A DNA stretch of 64,000 nucleotides, taken from Phoronis australis. Its lineage: Eukaryota > Phoronida > Phoronidae. Where the stretch lies: positions 1 through 64,000 of the forward strand of contig NMRA01000892.1 of the NCBI GenBank assembly GCA_002633005.1, given 5' to 3'. Position numbers and translations under genes: made by a program. This document shows positions 11,901 to 22,777 of the stretch, one piece after another (the first letter of the stretch is position 1; each line of letters starts with the position of its first letter). The notes beneath the pieces were generated by a model. That model had not been told where the DNA came from and ran no database searches. It saw only the letters and a program-made list of their open reading frames with translations.

Positions 11901-12600
11901 TAAAATCATCTAGAAATGTGCGTATGTTTAAATTGTCATTTTCTTTGGAAGGTTTATAAATATTGCGAACAATAACATTTTTCCTATGAATGGTACTAAC
12001 TAAGGTCACAAATAGTGACTCAAAAACTGTGGAATCACTTTTAATTTTGGAGGGTTTATACTCCAATGAATTGTGGATGTAAATAATAAGGCCACCATGT
12101 CCACAACATTTCTTACCCTGGGAAACACAAGAGTAATTATCAATTTGAAGCAATGAGAGGTCAGCATCATCATCAAGCCAAGTTTCCTGCTAAAATGAAA
12201 ATTCAACTGGGAAAGTTGACGGAGAAACAGGAACAGGCTATCAAACTTAGCTCGGATACTTTGTACATGTTTAAAGATAACATACAAAAGTCATCTTTGT
12301 GTTTAAGAGCAAAAGCTCTGAATGAATCACTATCATAATAGGGAGAGGACTTGAGTGTACCAGACCCAATATCATCATTTTTATCACCAAGCAAATGAAC
12401 GAAGCTATTGTACCTGACTCTGGCACCGCGCTCTCTTTGATTCTGGTAAAAGCCGCTCAGAAGGACGAGCGGTGATTCTTGCCGCATATCTTTACATACA
12501 TGTATGCGTGACTTCCTTGTAAGCGTATTATTCACGGTATGACGACTAGGCACCGACCACGCATGTTCAAGAACATTAATTTTACCTCTGCTGTGCCACC
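8984..12600 (-). mobile_element. Jockey/CR1/L2-like non-LTR retrotransposon, near full length but frameshifted (copy B)
   Basis: Minus-strand LINE. From its 5' side: an N-terminal region in the 12203-12600 part of a frame, ending SPYYDSDSF...MLSLN; an AP-endonuclease domain (VQSIRAKFDSL, then GHGGLIIYIHNS, LAGDFNINILK and SDHLPILSCF, 12290-11580); and a reverse transcriptase (TCGHDGISMKII, NYRPISVLPCFSKIFEKL, QYGFRGG, GVPQG, YADDTTII, 11070-9890) with a C-terminal tail to 9525. The 3' UTR ends AATAAAGTGTATTAC(TAC)n. The frame breaks near 12200, 11220, 11000, 10540 and 9900. Two of the irregularities sit at single-N joins (10501 and 9274) flanked by duplicated bases and are probably assembly artefacts, so the element may be less broken than it looks. 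It would copy itself by target-primed reverse transcription in the nucleus. Confidence 0.9.
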
Positions 12601-12675
12601 TTGAACACCAAACATTGTGCCCTCTATTGCCCAGTCGGGTAAATCTGGCTGCTTGCCAATAAAGTTTTAACGCAC

Positions 12676-12842
12676 TGAACTCCTGGGTCACGTTCTTCAA
12701 CGTACTTTCGGTTTTGAAGCTTATGCTTTTCGGCTGTCCACACATCACTATCTCATGTATGTCGTCTGCTCGGAAATCCAACATGGAGTAGTTTTTGAGA
12801 TCCACGTGACAGTAATATTTTGCGTGAACTAAAAAAGGTCGG
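12676..12842 (-). CDS. Glycoside hydrolase family 31 protein, exon (middle region)
   Basis: On the minus strand an acceptor (TACTTCCCGCAG) at 12843 precedes 167 bp read as 1 + 55 codons + 1, followed by a GTGCGT donor. The peptide begins RPFLVHAKYYCHVD and continues with YSMLDFRADDIHEI, then PKSISFKTESTLKNV. The patterns KYYCHVD...Y..LDFR..HEI and P..I.F....TL are those seen just after the N-terminal beta-sandwich of GH31 alpha-glycosidases of the sulfoquinovosidase-like branch. This exon appears fused to the LINE N-terminal frame in a long open frame, but that is only read-through across the intron; the splice signals separate them. The catalytic Asp residues of GH31 would be on later exons, which I do not find. 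Confidence 0.75.
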
Positions 12843-12935
12843 CTGCGGGAAGTATTTAGTAAGGAAATCACCTCTTGAGTCCCTGTCGTTATCCGCATTG
12901 AAACTAGCCTGGGTACTTTTATTTCGACCGACACC

Positions 12936-13088
12936 TTAACATTTAAAGTGACTCGAAAATGCTGTGGCAAACCCTATTGAAAGAATTTGCGTCCTGTTTG
13001 ATGTCAAATCGGCCGCACCAAGTTCCCCGCCGTAATAAGATTGAAAATCTACAAAAGCATCAAAAGGATCATCTAAATACGGGCTCAT
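12936..13088 (-). CDS. Small open frame, unknown (50 residues)
   Basis: A complete ATG-to-TAA frame on the minus strand beginning MSPYLDDPFDAFVDFQSYYG. The composition looks protein-like (acidic start, aromatic residues), but there are no motifs I know. It lies between two GH31 exons and may be a chance frame, a small exon of another gene or a remnant of a mobile element. Length and position give little support. Confidence 0.2.
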   Translation of the reverse strand: MSPYLDDPFDAFVDFQSYYGGELGAADLTSNRTQILSIGFATAFSSHFKC

Positions 13089-13942
13089 TAACAATAAATG
13101 GAAATAACAAGAACCACAATTTTATCTAATTTATCCGAATAAACTACTCAGAAAGCAAGATGGCATTCCGTTATTTTAATGTGAAGACGACGCCAGTCTG
13201 ACCGTATTTAGACCATGATAAAAAATTTTTGGTTTTAGCGATCATAGTCAAATGAATGCAGTTTAGAAATTCAAATGAAAGCATAAGGAATTTTGACAAT
13301 ACGAATTTCCCTACAGTGAACCTGTATGTTCATTCAAGTTAAAAAAGAATAACCAACTAAGCCACGCTAACAACCGCCTTTTTGCACAGAGTGTCAGTAT
13401 TCAAGGCTCATCCTATAAAGTAGACTGAAGATGTCTTTAGATAACAGCCGTCTGTAAAACAATTATGTCCTGAATTAAAACAAATCTTAATAAGAAGAAT
13501 TGCTGGCTTGTTATTGGTCGAGAACAAGCCCAACCCGTTGGCTTGATCCAGAAGATTCATTTTATTCACAGAGCATGGTGCAATGCGTGGCTAATGGACG
13601 GCGGTTTCTTCATAACCCCGCAAAACACTTGTAATCTGTACAGGACGCAAGATGAAAGCTGTTCGATAAGTGTTAAAGACTTAAATTTAATGCTGTACTT
13701 TAACAGAAACTGTGAGCTATGTGTAGTATCTGCAACTCAATGCTGTCTTCCGCCTAGAAACAAAACACAGAATATGACAAAGTGTTGAAAGTCACCACCA
13801 GTCGGCTCACCTAGAGATGCAAAGCAATTTGACAACATTTCAAGAGTTGGCTTAATAGTTCGACGAAGGGACAACTTACGAGGAAACGTTATGAAAAGTA
13901 GACGAGTGGTTGCTTGAAATTGATTTTGATGCCCGATACATA
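13089..13942. other. No gene recognised (probable GH31 intron)
   Basis: Lies between GH31 exons on the minus strand. An 81-codon open frame at 13543-13788 (+) has no recognisable features. Confidence 0.5.
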
Positions 13943-14104
13943 TAGATTATTACATGGCGAAGTCGTTATCCCCCGTTATCTAGAGCCCGAGTGGATTTTG
14001 GAGAATTATCGCCCGAGGGGCGTTAGCCCCGAGGGTGATAATTCTCCAAAATCCACGAGGGCTCTAGATAAGGGGGATAACGGCTGAGAACATGTAATAA
14101 TCTA
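13943..14104. mobile_element. Foldback palindrome (long inverted repeat, 162 bp)
   Basis: The left arm reads TAGATTATTACATG, then CGTTATCCCCC, TTATCTAGAGCCC and GTGGATTTTGGAGAATTATC. The right arm is the near-exact reverse complement, closing at 14104. The centre is GCCCGAGGGGCGTTAGCCCC. Arms are close to 75 bp with a few small indels. It can form an extended hairpin on either strand, typical of a foldback MITE inside an intron. Confidence 0.85.
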
Positions 14105-14183
14105 TTTATACCACATACTAAACGAGAAACATTGCAATGAATCGATTTACCTTTTCTGACTCTCCACGGCTTTGTAACTACTT

Positions 14184-14367
14184 NNNNNNNNNNNNNNNNN
14201 NNNNNNNNNNNNNNNNNNNNNNNNNNNNNNNNNNNNNNNNNNNNNNNNNNNNNNNNNNNNNNNNNNNNNNNNNNNNNNNNNNNNNNNNNNNNNNNNNNNN
14301 NNNNNNNNNNNNNNNNNNNNNNNNNNNNNNNNNNNNNNNNNNNNNNNNNNNNNNNNNNNNNNNNNNN
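14184..14367. other. Assembly gap (184 N)
   Basis: Unsequenced. It falls between GH31 exons at 15194-15340 and 12676-12842, where an exon encoding the region after WTREQG and before the YYCHVD block is expected. Confidence 0.99.
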
Positions 14368-14949
14368 GTATTACAATGCGCGTGGCCGACGAGTTAACTC
14401 AATGGTTTTGACCAAAAATAAAACCTTCATAAGAAATCACAGTACACAAAAAACTTCGCATATCAATACTGTATCAGGATAATTTATATTTGACACAAAT
14501 ATGTGAGTAATTACATTTATTTGGCAATAAAGTGCTCTCTGCTTCTCATGATCAAGTAGTCGATGGAGTGACGGCGAAAGCCGTGCGAAATTAGACTTTC
14601 GGATTTAGCTCGGGAGCGTCGGTCAAAACCCGGATGTGCGAAGACCGTCTGCCATGACATCACGGAATCAGGTCCTTGAATTTGTGATTTTGGCATTCTT
14701 TTGGCATTTTTGTCGCCAAATCACCACTCGAAGGCAATTTGAAGAGATCAAATGAAAGAAGGTATTCTAAGAGTTGTCCGATGCTAGTTTCGTGGAGTTC
14801 CATGCACATTTGAGTAGAAAATTCTGAGCAAACAGATTTCGAGTGTCCAACCTTTATGTTTTCTTATATATATTATTGAGTGACGTTTGCGATAAACCCA
14901 AGCGCCTGTGATTTAAGTATTCTATTTTCACTCTTGATGACGTCAGCCG

Positions 14950-15018
14950 CTGCGTGGTGTAGTGGTTAAGTTCGGTGACCAGCAAACTCAAGGTCCCGGG
15001 TTCGACTCCGTCCTCGGT
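14950..15018 (+). repeat. tRNA-like SINE head
   Basis: Contains a Pol III A box (TGGTGTAGTGGTTAAG) and B box (GGTTCGACTCC) with tRNA-like spacing. The acceptor arm does not pair and the anticodon arm is degenerate, so this is not a functional tRNA. The A box matches exactly the one in the minus-strand unit at 26822-26902, and both are followed by CCTCGG after the B box, so they probably share one SINE or tRNA source. Confidence 0.6.
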
Positions 15019-15193
15019 TTCCCGCCAAATCGTTACCTCACTAGTGACGCCAATATTGTGGTATAATACAAGATAATGCTATGCTTCATTCTCGTCCAAT
15101 GCATATGGTTACATGTGGATATGACGTGGGCGAATACAAGTAAGATAATGCGCTTGTGTTGACTTATGAAGAAAAGGAGTATGTGACGCACAC

Positions 15194-15340
15194 CTTGCTC
15201 TCTTGTCCACAACGAGTACTCGCGCCCTCTCAAGTTTAAGTAGGAAAACTGTTCTCCTCCGCCGTATACAAACTCGTTCTTTTCCGCATAAATTCTAAGC
15301 CATACCCGATCAAATCCCGAGGACAAGTTGCCAAATGTGG
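15194..15340 (-). CDS. Glycoside hydrolase family 31 protein, exon (GGGEQFSYLNLRG region)
   Basis: A 147-bp exon on the minus strand with AG at 15341-15342 and a GTGTGCGT donor after 15194; it is read as 2 + 48 codons + 1. The peptide carries GFDRVWLRIYAEKNEFVYGG followed by GEQFSYLNLRGREYSLWTREQG. The YG(C/G)GEQFS.LNLRG...LWTREQG block is a hallmark of GH31 enzymes of the sulfoquinovosidase-like branch, near the start of the catalytic domain. These enzymes cleave terminal alpha-linked sugars with retention. In the usual sequence a Cys often occupies the second Gly position. The expected continuation lies in the following intron or the N gap. The 5' boundary is less certain than the 3' one. 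Confidence 0.85.
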
Positions 15341-15504
15341 CTTAATTGGACGCCATCGCCTGTCGTGTAGGTTCAGGTAGAAGAACTGAACGTGTTGCCA
15401 TGGAAAAGAAGATGTCGTGCCGGAACGGACGCAGTTTACAAAGATTTGGTGGTATTATCTTGTTCCGTTTGCATGTAGAAATCGGACAAAAGAATTTGAC
15501 TTTT

Positions 15505-15596
15505 GACATAGGTCTTGAGTTTCCATGGTAACCGGGGAATGCCGTCGAACCAGAGCCGATGTAGAGAAAAGGGTTAGACTTTGTGTGTTGCAGCAG
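15505..15596 (-). CDS. Glycoside hydrolase family 31 protein, probable N-terminal exon
   Basis: On the minus strand an acceptor TTTTATTCTAG ends at 15597 and is followed by a frame reading LLQHTKSNPFLYIGSGSTAF, then PGYHGN. A pattern of H...PF.YIG.G...F..Y.GN is found in the N-terminal beta domain of GH31 proteins upstream of the GEQFS block. The exon end is uncertain: GT donors occur at 15532 and further down, and the roughly 80 residues expected before the next exon are not all identified. Orientation and order agree with the other two exons. Confidence 0.5.
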
Positions 15597-15599
15597 CTA

Positions 15600-16860
15600 G
15601 AATAAAATTGCCAGTACGTGGATTAGCACCGTGTCTTCCGCCAAAGAAACTCTAATTTGATTGAGACCATTACCGGTATGGATTTGTTCCTTATTCAGTA
15701 GCTGAGGATGAATCGTTAACGTTGGAAAAAGTGCCAGTTTTTCCGTTAAGATCATACTAAGCGCCAAGAATTTGCTGGTTGGCGACTCCGTTTTGACGTC
15801 AGCTTTAGAGCTCACTCAGTACAGTATCTTTTAATGCGTTTGTATTGGTTTGTAATGGGATTTTCGGTAGACACATCAAATATCTGGGCAAATTTCATTT
15901 GAAACAACGTTGGGATTGCCAAACAAATTGCTGGGCTGTTAGTAAAGACACACAAAGCGCCTTTTAATCAGCTACTTATTTTTCGTTTTTCAGGAAGCTA
16001 AGCGCCAATGAAATGGAGTTTCGATATACAATATTGACATTTCCCAATTAGTGAAACTGGTGAGCAGGGCTCGAAATTAGAAAATAGTTAATCCATATAT
16101 CGAATTCAACGCTGCTCGATTAACATGAATTGGATAAAACTGTTGACTACATGTATATTAAGTACTAGTCCACGAGAGCACATGCCATCCAGCGGCACGG
16201 TGGAGGTCAGCCGATTTTCACCAAATCTCACACATAGGTAGTCCCATGTGATCTATAAACAGTGGTAAAATATTTCCCCAAAATATTACGTTCTCCAAAG
16301 TTATAGGCTCAAAAATATTTTACGGCTTCGCAGCCATGTTTTCACGCTGTAAAAACTGTCTGATTTTAACTGTTTATTGTTTTTCCTTGAATGAAAGCTA
16401 TTGAACTGTTATTCACCTGGCATTGTTTAGTTGTGTCGATAGAATGTTACAAAGATGTCTTGAAAAAAGATACCGATTTACCACCCTGATTTAGTAGTTT
16501 TACTACACTTCCCCCCGCTATGCCATTTTGAGGTTATGTTTAATACACTGCTATACCAAATAAACCCTTACCTTTATGAGAATGAAACTTGGCAAAAAGT
16601 TGAAAAAGCATGTTACTTTCATTTTATTAAATAAAAACTTTGTCAACTGGTCTATTACTTATACATTTTGGCACCTTAAATGAACTAAACTGAGAACTTT
16701 CAAATATCTGAGATCGCCGCGTCAGCAAGTAAAACCAGATTATCTTTAATGTTTTTTTTGCAATGAGTTGGTTCCTCCTGAATGTTTTAAGTGTTTTACT
16801 ACTTACCACCTAGGACCATAATACTCCTAGGTACCAAATATGGCTCCATTTTTTCTGAAT
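15600..16860. other. No gene recognised
   Basis: Probable upstream intron or 5' flank of the GH31 gene. A 72-codon minus frame at 15597-15815 overlaps the acceptor tract of the GH31 exon and is not convincing on its own. Confidence 0.45.
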
Positions 16861-18510
16861 CTTATGGTATTTATTATCATTTACAAACAATTACAAAAAC
16901 AAACAAACAAATAAGTACACCATTCATTCACGCATGTACACCTCAGGAAGACCATTCTCACATCTCGTTTAAAGTAAATACATGTATCTTCTACATGAAG
17001 TTAACATGAACAATAAAATTTTCCCATTTCGCAGAGAAGCTGTCATATACAAAGTTTTTATGTGCATTAAATTTTTCAGCATTATAGTATTCATAAGTTT
17101 TTGTAACGAACTTGAGAAAATTAGGTATATTTTTGTGACATCTCTCCTTGTAAATGTATTGTTTAGCTAGTTGAAGCAAAATGTTAAATAGAAAATCATG
17201 CGTCTTGTAAAGTCCAAGAATAACACTATCGTAAGACAGACAGTTGGGAAGCTGAATGCTACACTTTTGAAGTAGCTTTCCGAATTCCTTCCAGAAATCT
17301 TGTACAAAGCTACATTCCCAAAAAAGTTGTGATAGCGTCTCTGGAGCTTTATTACAAAAGGAACATAGATCAGAATCCCTAACACATATTTTGATTAAAA
17401 AGGTATTTGTTGCAATAATTCTATGTAGTATTCTATATTGGAACCATCTAATATGGGGATCCTTTGTAATTTTGTAAGGTAAAGCATATATTTTCTTCCA
17501 ATCCAAACTATGTCCTAGCTCTATTTCCCATTTACACTCTGACTTAGGTTTCTTAACGTTATTAAAGACTGAACAAATATGTCTACAACCCTTCAAATCT
17601 TTCCGTAGGTGAGTAATTGCTAAAGGCATGCAAGGAGAGTAGACATTAACACTTTTAAATTTAGTTTGAAATAGACTTTTTAGAAACCTTCTTAGAACAG
17701 AAACAACACCGTTATATTCTACAAAGTTGGTTTTCACGTCGAACCTATTTTTCATATTGTTTAGACTAACAAAACCACCATCAGAGGTATACATACATGT
17801 ACCTCTAATAAATCTTAAGCCTTTTACAAACCAAGGCTTATAAAAAACACCTGTGCCTCCGATCACCAAGTTACTATTAAACCACAAAGGTTGGTTCAAA
17901 AAGTCCTCTTTACTCGCAACAATTATTTTCTTGTAGAAAGATAACATACTTCCAAATACGTCGCGCCAGTAGGAATTACCAATTAGAGTTAACTTCGACT
18001 TAATAAAGTCATCTCCAAATGAAGAAAAATTCTTTAAGAACGGGTAGAGTGAGTACAGCAATTCACCACTTTTAGACGCAGGGCTTTCAAGATATCTACA
18101 GGCCATAACAAGTTTTAAAGCTTTGCTGAAAGTATGCATATTAACCATTTGAATTCCCCCTTGATCAAGTCCTACACAGGCCGTAGTTCGTTTAATTTTA
18201 TCATTACGGCCTGCCATACAAATCTAAAAAATGTCGTATTCAATTCACCCAAGACTTTCACTGGTGGATTTGATAAATTTGACAACAAAAAATTAAGTTT
18301 AGAAATAGCTAATGTTTTAATTACCGCTCCATTTTTGCAATTAACCGATTATGTCCTCCCCAGTGTACATACAGGGTCAGACATGAACTCGACTAGTGTA
18401 GGTTGTTTTGATTTTATTGTTATTATGTCTTGTAATTTTCTCATGGGTATTTCTTCACAGATATTCAAATCAGATTTTCTTTTGATCAAATGTTCACGTA
18501 ATGCATGGTA
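16860..18510 (-). mobile_element. L1/Tx1-type LINE, 5'-truncated C-terminal half
   Basis: Minus strand. A 408-codon frame at 16991-18217 covers the region downstream of the reverse transcriptase core, with GLDQGGIQMVN near the start and the L1/Tx1 C-terminal zinc-binding segment IRWFQYRILHRIIATNTFL, CSFCNKAPETLSQLFWEC and FVQDFWKEFGK. Further matching sequence upstream to about 18510 (PVKVLGELNTTFFRFVW) is separated by a frame break. No catalytic YADD block is present. The 3' UTR end, near 16870, is repeated as a solo fragment at 36098-36245. Confidence 0.85.
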
Positions 18511-18687
18511 ATATCAAATGAATGATAAGTTTAGTCGCATAATCACAATTCTATTTTTTGTAGACCTTAAAACAAAGGGTCGCAGAAATCTTTTGTTTTT
18601 CGTACGAAATACCGGGTTTGCAGTTCTCTAAAAACATTCGAACCTCAGGATATACAGAGCCACATTCCACAACTGTCCATGACAACT

Positions 18688-18836
18688 CGTCGCATATATA
18701 TCGCTCATAGGTCGTATCATTGTTTTCCTTTGTTTCGACATTGTTGGATGTAACAACACAGGTCGCATGAATATAGAACCTTGGGCATACGTCAAACCGT
18801 TACCGATAAATGCTTGTCATTATCTTCATTACAACA
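18688..18836 (+). repeat. Dispersed repeat, copy 1 (pair with 25690-25852)
   Basis: The stretch with CATTGTTTTCCTTTGTT, GTTGGATGTAAC, CAGGTCGCATGAATAT and GTTACCGATAAATGCTT aligns collinearly with 25690-25852. Both are on the same strand. No coding signal; probably a small non-autonomous element or ancient LINE/SINE piece. Confidence 0.6.
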
Positions 18837-19340
18837 ACGGGACTAATGAAAATGATAATTTATTGTTCTCTGTGCTACCATGTTTCCCGTGGATGACCAC
18901 AGAAGAGGAATCCCAAAGTATCCACAAACACTTATCACGCACAACAGTAACTCTTAAAACGCACACGAATCCTTTCCGTAGAACCTAAACACCAAATTTT
19001 TATTTCTATGTATTGTGTTGCGATACTCTTGTAACCGGCTCACACCCCATTCTATTAAGATTCCAATTCCAACCTTGTGAAATGTAGTTTTAGTAAAAGC
19101 TCTCGACAATGGTGGTTTATGGATTTATTCTCCTTTAAATGAGCAGTAAATATCAAATTCTCAACTTGTTGTTCAAAATTAACCAATGGAAAATCATATA
19201 CTTAAAAATAAAACAATGCTTGACAATTTTATTCATTATCCCATTTGAAAGTTGTCTCCCTAACAGACAACTCATCTAAGTTGAAATATTTCCATGTGAA
19301 AAAATATAAAACACCAACCAGAGACTACTGAAACACGCGA

Positions 19341-19420
19341 GGCAGTGTGGCCTAGTTGGATAAGTGATCCCTTCCTCTACCCACCGATCATGCTCAAGGT
19401 GGGTTCGAGTCTCACCGCTG
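19341..19420 (+). repeat. tRNA-like sequence (SINE head or tRNA pseudogene)
   Basis: GCAGTGTGGCCTAGTTGG resembles an A box and GTGGGTTCGAGTCTCAC forms a 5-bp T stem with a TTCGAGT loop. The bases GCAGTG and CGCTGC can pair as an acceptor stem. The middle is unusual: TGATC and GATCA pair around a 16-base loop, so a normal anticodon arm is missing. It is unlikely to be a working tRNA. Confidence 0.45.
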
Positions 19421-22400
19421 CAAACTGCTACACCCTTGTGTCAGGCCTCTACCTCCTCAACTCGGTTTTAATAAAGCACAAAAATGTTTCCAAGCGATCA
19501 GTGCAATGGGCTTCACATGTGCAGCCTGCGCACGTCTGTTACAACGAGTACAAGGAAGCCTCCATATTTTTACTAAAACATGCAATGAATATTTTAGAGA
19601 ACAAATATCGCTCCTCTTTCACTTCATTAACTCTGGTAACAACACTTCCAGATTTTTCTTTCCAAGAACTATTAAAAATGTGCCGGCTCATGTCCCCTTT
19701 AATGCGTGCAAATACAGGACGAAAATGAAAGAATGAGACGAGAAATGTTTCGTTGGAAACCCGCAGGAATATCCAGTGAAAACGTGACTGATCTCACTAA
19801 ATCTGCAGCTCTGAATATGCGCACTCCGAAGCACTTGAGGAGTCATCACCACACAAGACGTGTCAAATACAGAAGAGAATGTTATTCGTCTTCCGATAGA
19901 GGTCGCAAGATAGGTGGTGTTCTAAAATTGACGTTATATGCGCTTCATCTGTTAAAAGAGGTCTCTACGGACAGGAACATCTAACATAATGGAGGAGGAG
20001 TGCCGTTTTCACCTATCTATAAATCTTGGACCACGCAATGGGATTATTTATGGCAAGTTCAACGCAACCTTTTCCTTGGCTCATTAATTGATTAATTACG
20101 GGTATACCGGAGATGTTCTAAAAATAAACTTCAAACCCTTCCTTTACGCCCGTTATGAAATGAAATAAAACAAAGTGAGATGGCGACGGAAAGTTTGATG
20201 AAATTTATACGGTACACAGCATAAAACATGGATTACCTGTATTTTAATTTAGGTAATATAACGCTTCAATAATATGGGATTAAGGCTATAAACGGTTATC
20301 TTGGTAATAGTAATATCCTTCTTGCATTTTCTTTCATTCTTAAGAGTCCTGGGCTCGGAACAGTTGTACACTAAAGTGAAGAACTGAGTTATGACGTACA
20401 TTGTACAATAGATATACATGTGGAGCTGCAAGCTATTCCTGATTAATTTTTGAAAACGCGTCTTTAAAATGCATAAGTCATGTACATGTAACTGCTCAGG
20501 AAAGGTAAATGAAACGTGAACCACTTAGCCATAACTTAAACTATACTTCTGAAGTTTCAAACTACAGTCAGTCACGTGTGAAAGTGTGCTGCTCAGTTAG
20601 TTCCACATTAGACACCAAATTGCGTTTCTTATACTGCGGCAACAACGACGCTATACGCCAAAGTTAAAAAAATCCCATGAGCTGGGAACATGTTACAAGG
20701 GTCACAGGATTTCTGTCCGATTTGCCACCTGTCCTGCTGCTGTGCAATATCACAAGAATTGTTATCGAATATTTCGTTTTAATCCCTCGGAAAGCTTTAT
20801 TATCGGGTTTCGTTACGAATTTAGAAGTTTAAAAACAAAAACATGCTTCAGAAACTACTGTCCTAGGCCTGGTCATTGCGTTTTATGAGAGCGGGGACGA
20901 GATGTTGCATTCTAGACACGTGTGTGGTGAAGGCACAGTGAACCGAGTGCAAATGACAATATGTACGTCAATCAAAATGAACAAACAGTCTCGTACATGT
21001 ACTTCTGCAGATATTCATGATAAGTATCTAACTTTAGGGGGCTGACCTTTACCGGATATAAATATTTGCTCAACTTAAGAGAAGGTGCTGTTATTTCAAT
21101 AAGTCAGCTGTTGTGCTTCAGTTGTTGGCCTTGGAGATTTCCCGAGTAAATCTTTAAAGTTTGTTAAGCTTCGTGTTGTTGTAAGCTAAGTCAAGTGTGA
21201 AGGTAAAAATAAGCATACGAGTATCCTGGTGTATGATCTTAGTGACGTCATTAAAAGTAAGACGAATCTCCGTGCTGGCAGCACACTTCTGAAAATAATT
21301 TCTGGAAATGTTTCAGATGGCGCTGTCACACACAAGACTCTCCAACTTGATCAAACCACCCAGAGTAATGTAACCAAGTAGATGGAGTTCTCAATTTACA
21401 TATATTAGGCAAAATTATAGTGTGCTGACGAGCGAACTAATTTCTTAAAATTCACTGACCCCAAACACAAAAGTGAAATTATAAAAATAACGTACACATA
21501 GCGCCCGGAAGGAAGCCATCACGACTAGAAAGAATTTTAAAAAACAGATTTTTAAATAAGCGATGTCCATTAATTGCATAAATTATGCAAACTGGTCATG
21601 CAACAACCTGCAAACTGATTTCATTACAAACAGGAAACATAACTGGGTGCTAGTATCAATACAAATAGGTCTGTGGTGCCTAGTACCAGCAGCAATTACA
21701 AGTAGAGTTTTCAATCGCCGTTGTCTTAATTTGCATAGTCCGTGCAAATTCTCAATGCATCCAAATCCAAAGTACAGTAGCTCCACTACAATTCACCGAC
21801 CACAGAAACGTAGGCAAAATATCAAAATAATCTACATGAAACTGTAATTCTTGATAATGAAGTTATGAGTACAAATAGAATTTTGCATACTGACTTGTGG
21901 TTAGCGCTAAATTCGACCTTTGTGCAAAATTGAAATTGTAGTTAGCATTAACATGATGCTATTGGTGTTGGTCGTCGGTACAGCAGTTTGACAATTAGGA
22001 ATAATTGTTAGTAGTCTCTGCAAAATTTTAGTCTTAAACAAAACGACCACAGTGGGAATTGATAACCCCAAAGAATGGGGGAAATTGTGAAATTAGAAAA
22101 ATCATGAAAGATCCTCTTTAACTATATCACGGTTATTCAAGTTGAGATGCTTGAAGGATTAGATATAAAACTTAAGCCTGTTGACCAACCAATATTTTAC
22201 ATGTATATAAAATACAAAAACGCCAAATCGAACAATATTTTCATTGCCAATGCAACAGTTCATTCTAAGTTCAGTATGAGAATATTAAATTAAAGTGCAA
22301 ATTTTGCTGCTGCGAAACGGTCATCTCCTGAGAGACGTCGGAAGAGTTAGCAACCAGCGCGTGCGCGTGTCACGAGCGTCCTGTTTTCAACACGGCGATA

Positions 22401-22777
22401 GACTTTTCTTTGTTGCAAAAGGTGGAGAATTATTCAAGAAAATGACGTTTAATGTGAAGGAAGGCGGAGCCTTGGTTGCGAGCGAAAGCAAGCAATTACT
22501 GTAATGTTAAAAACTCTGACCATTTTCACGGTGAATGATGCAAGTTCCGTATTGCGAATACGTTTACTAAACCAGAACTCGACAATATGATCGGCACAAG
22601 GTTTTTGCCTTAGTTGAGACAAACTCATGAATCCATGGCCTCTTGTAATCCAGCCATTACGGCTTGTATGCAGGTGTTACGGTATTTTGCACAATATATG
22701 GCCAATGATACTATTGGATACTTCTGTCAAGCAAGCGCAAATTGAACTTCAGCATCAGATCAGCTCTGACGGGTGAG
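19421..22777. other. No gene recognised
   Basis: Open frames at 19345-19728, 19706-19984, 20249-20524 and 21563-21847 have no family motifs. Sequence includes several octamer-like ATTTGCAT/ATGCAAAT words around 21570-21760 but no clear regulatory module. Confidence 0.45.

Noticed and set aside
12153-12338. Plus-strand 61-codon frame
   Set aside because: Antisense to the LINE endonuclease N-terminus.
14950-15018. Functional tRNA gene
   Set aside because: A and B boxes are present, but the acceptor arm does not pair and the anticodon arm is degenerate.
18134-18511. 125-codon plus-strand frame
   Set aside because: It is antisense to the L1/Tx1-type LINE; the minus-strand reading contains the recognisable LINE protein.
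19341-19420. Functional tRNA gene
   Set aside because: T arm and acceptor stem can form, but the anticodon arm has a 16-base loop, so it is a pseudogene or SINE head.
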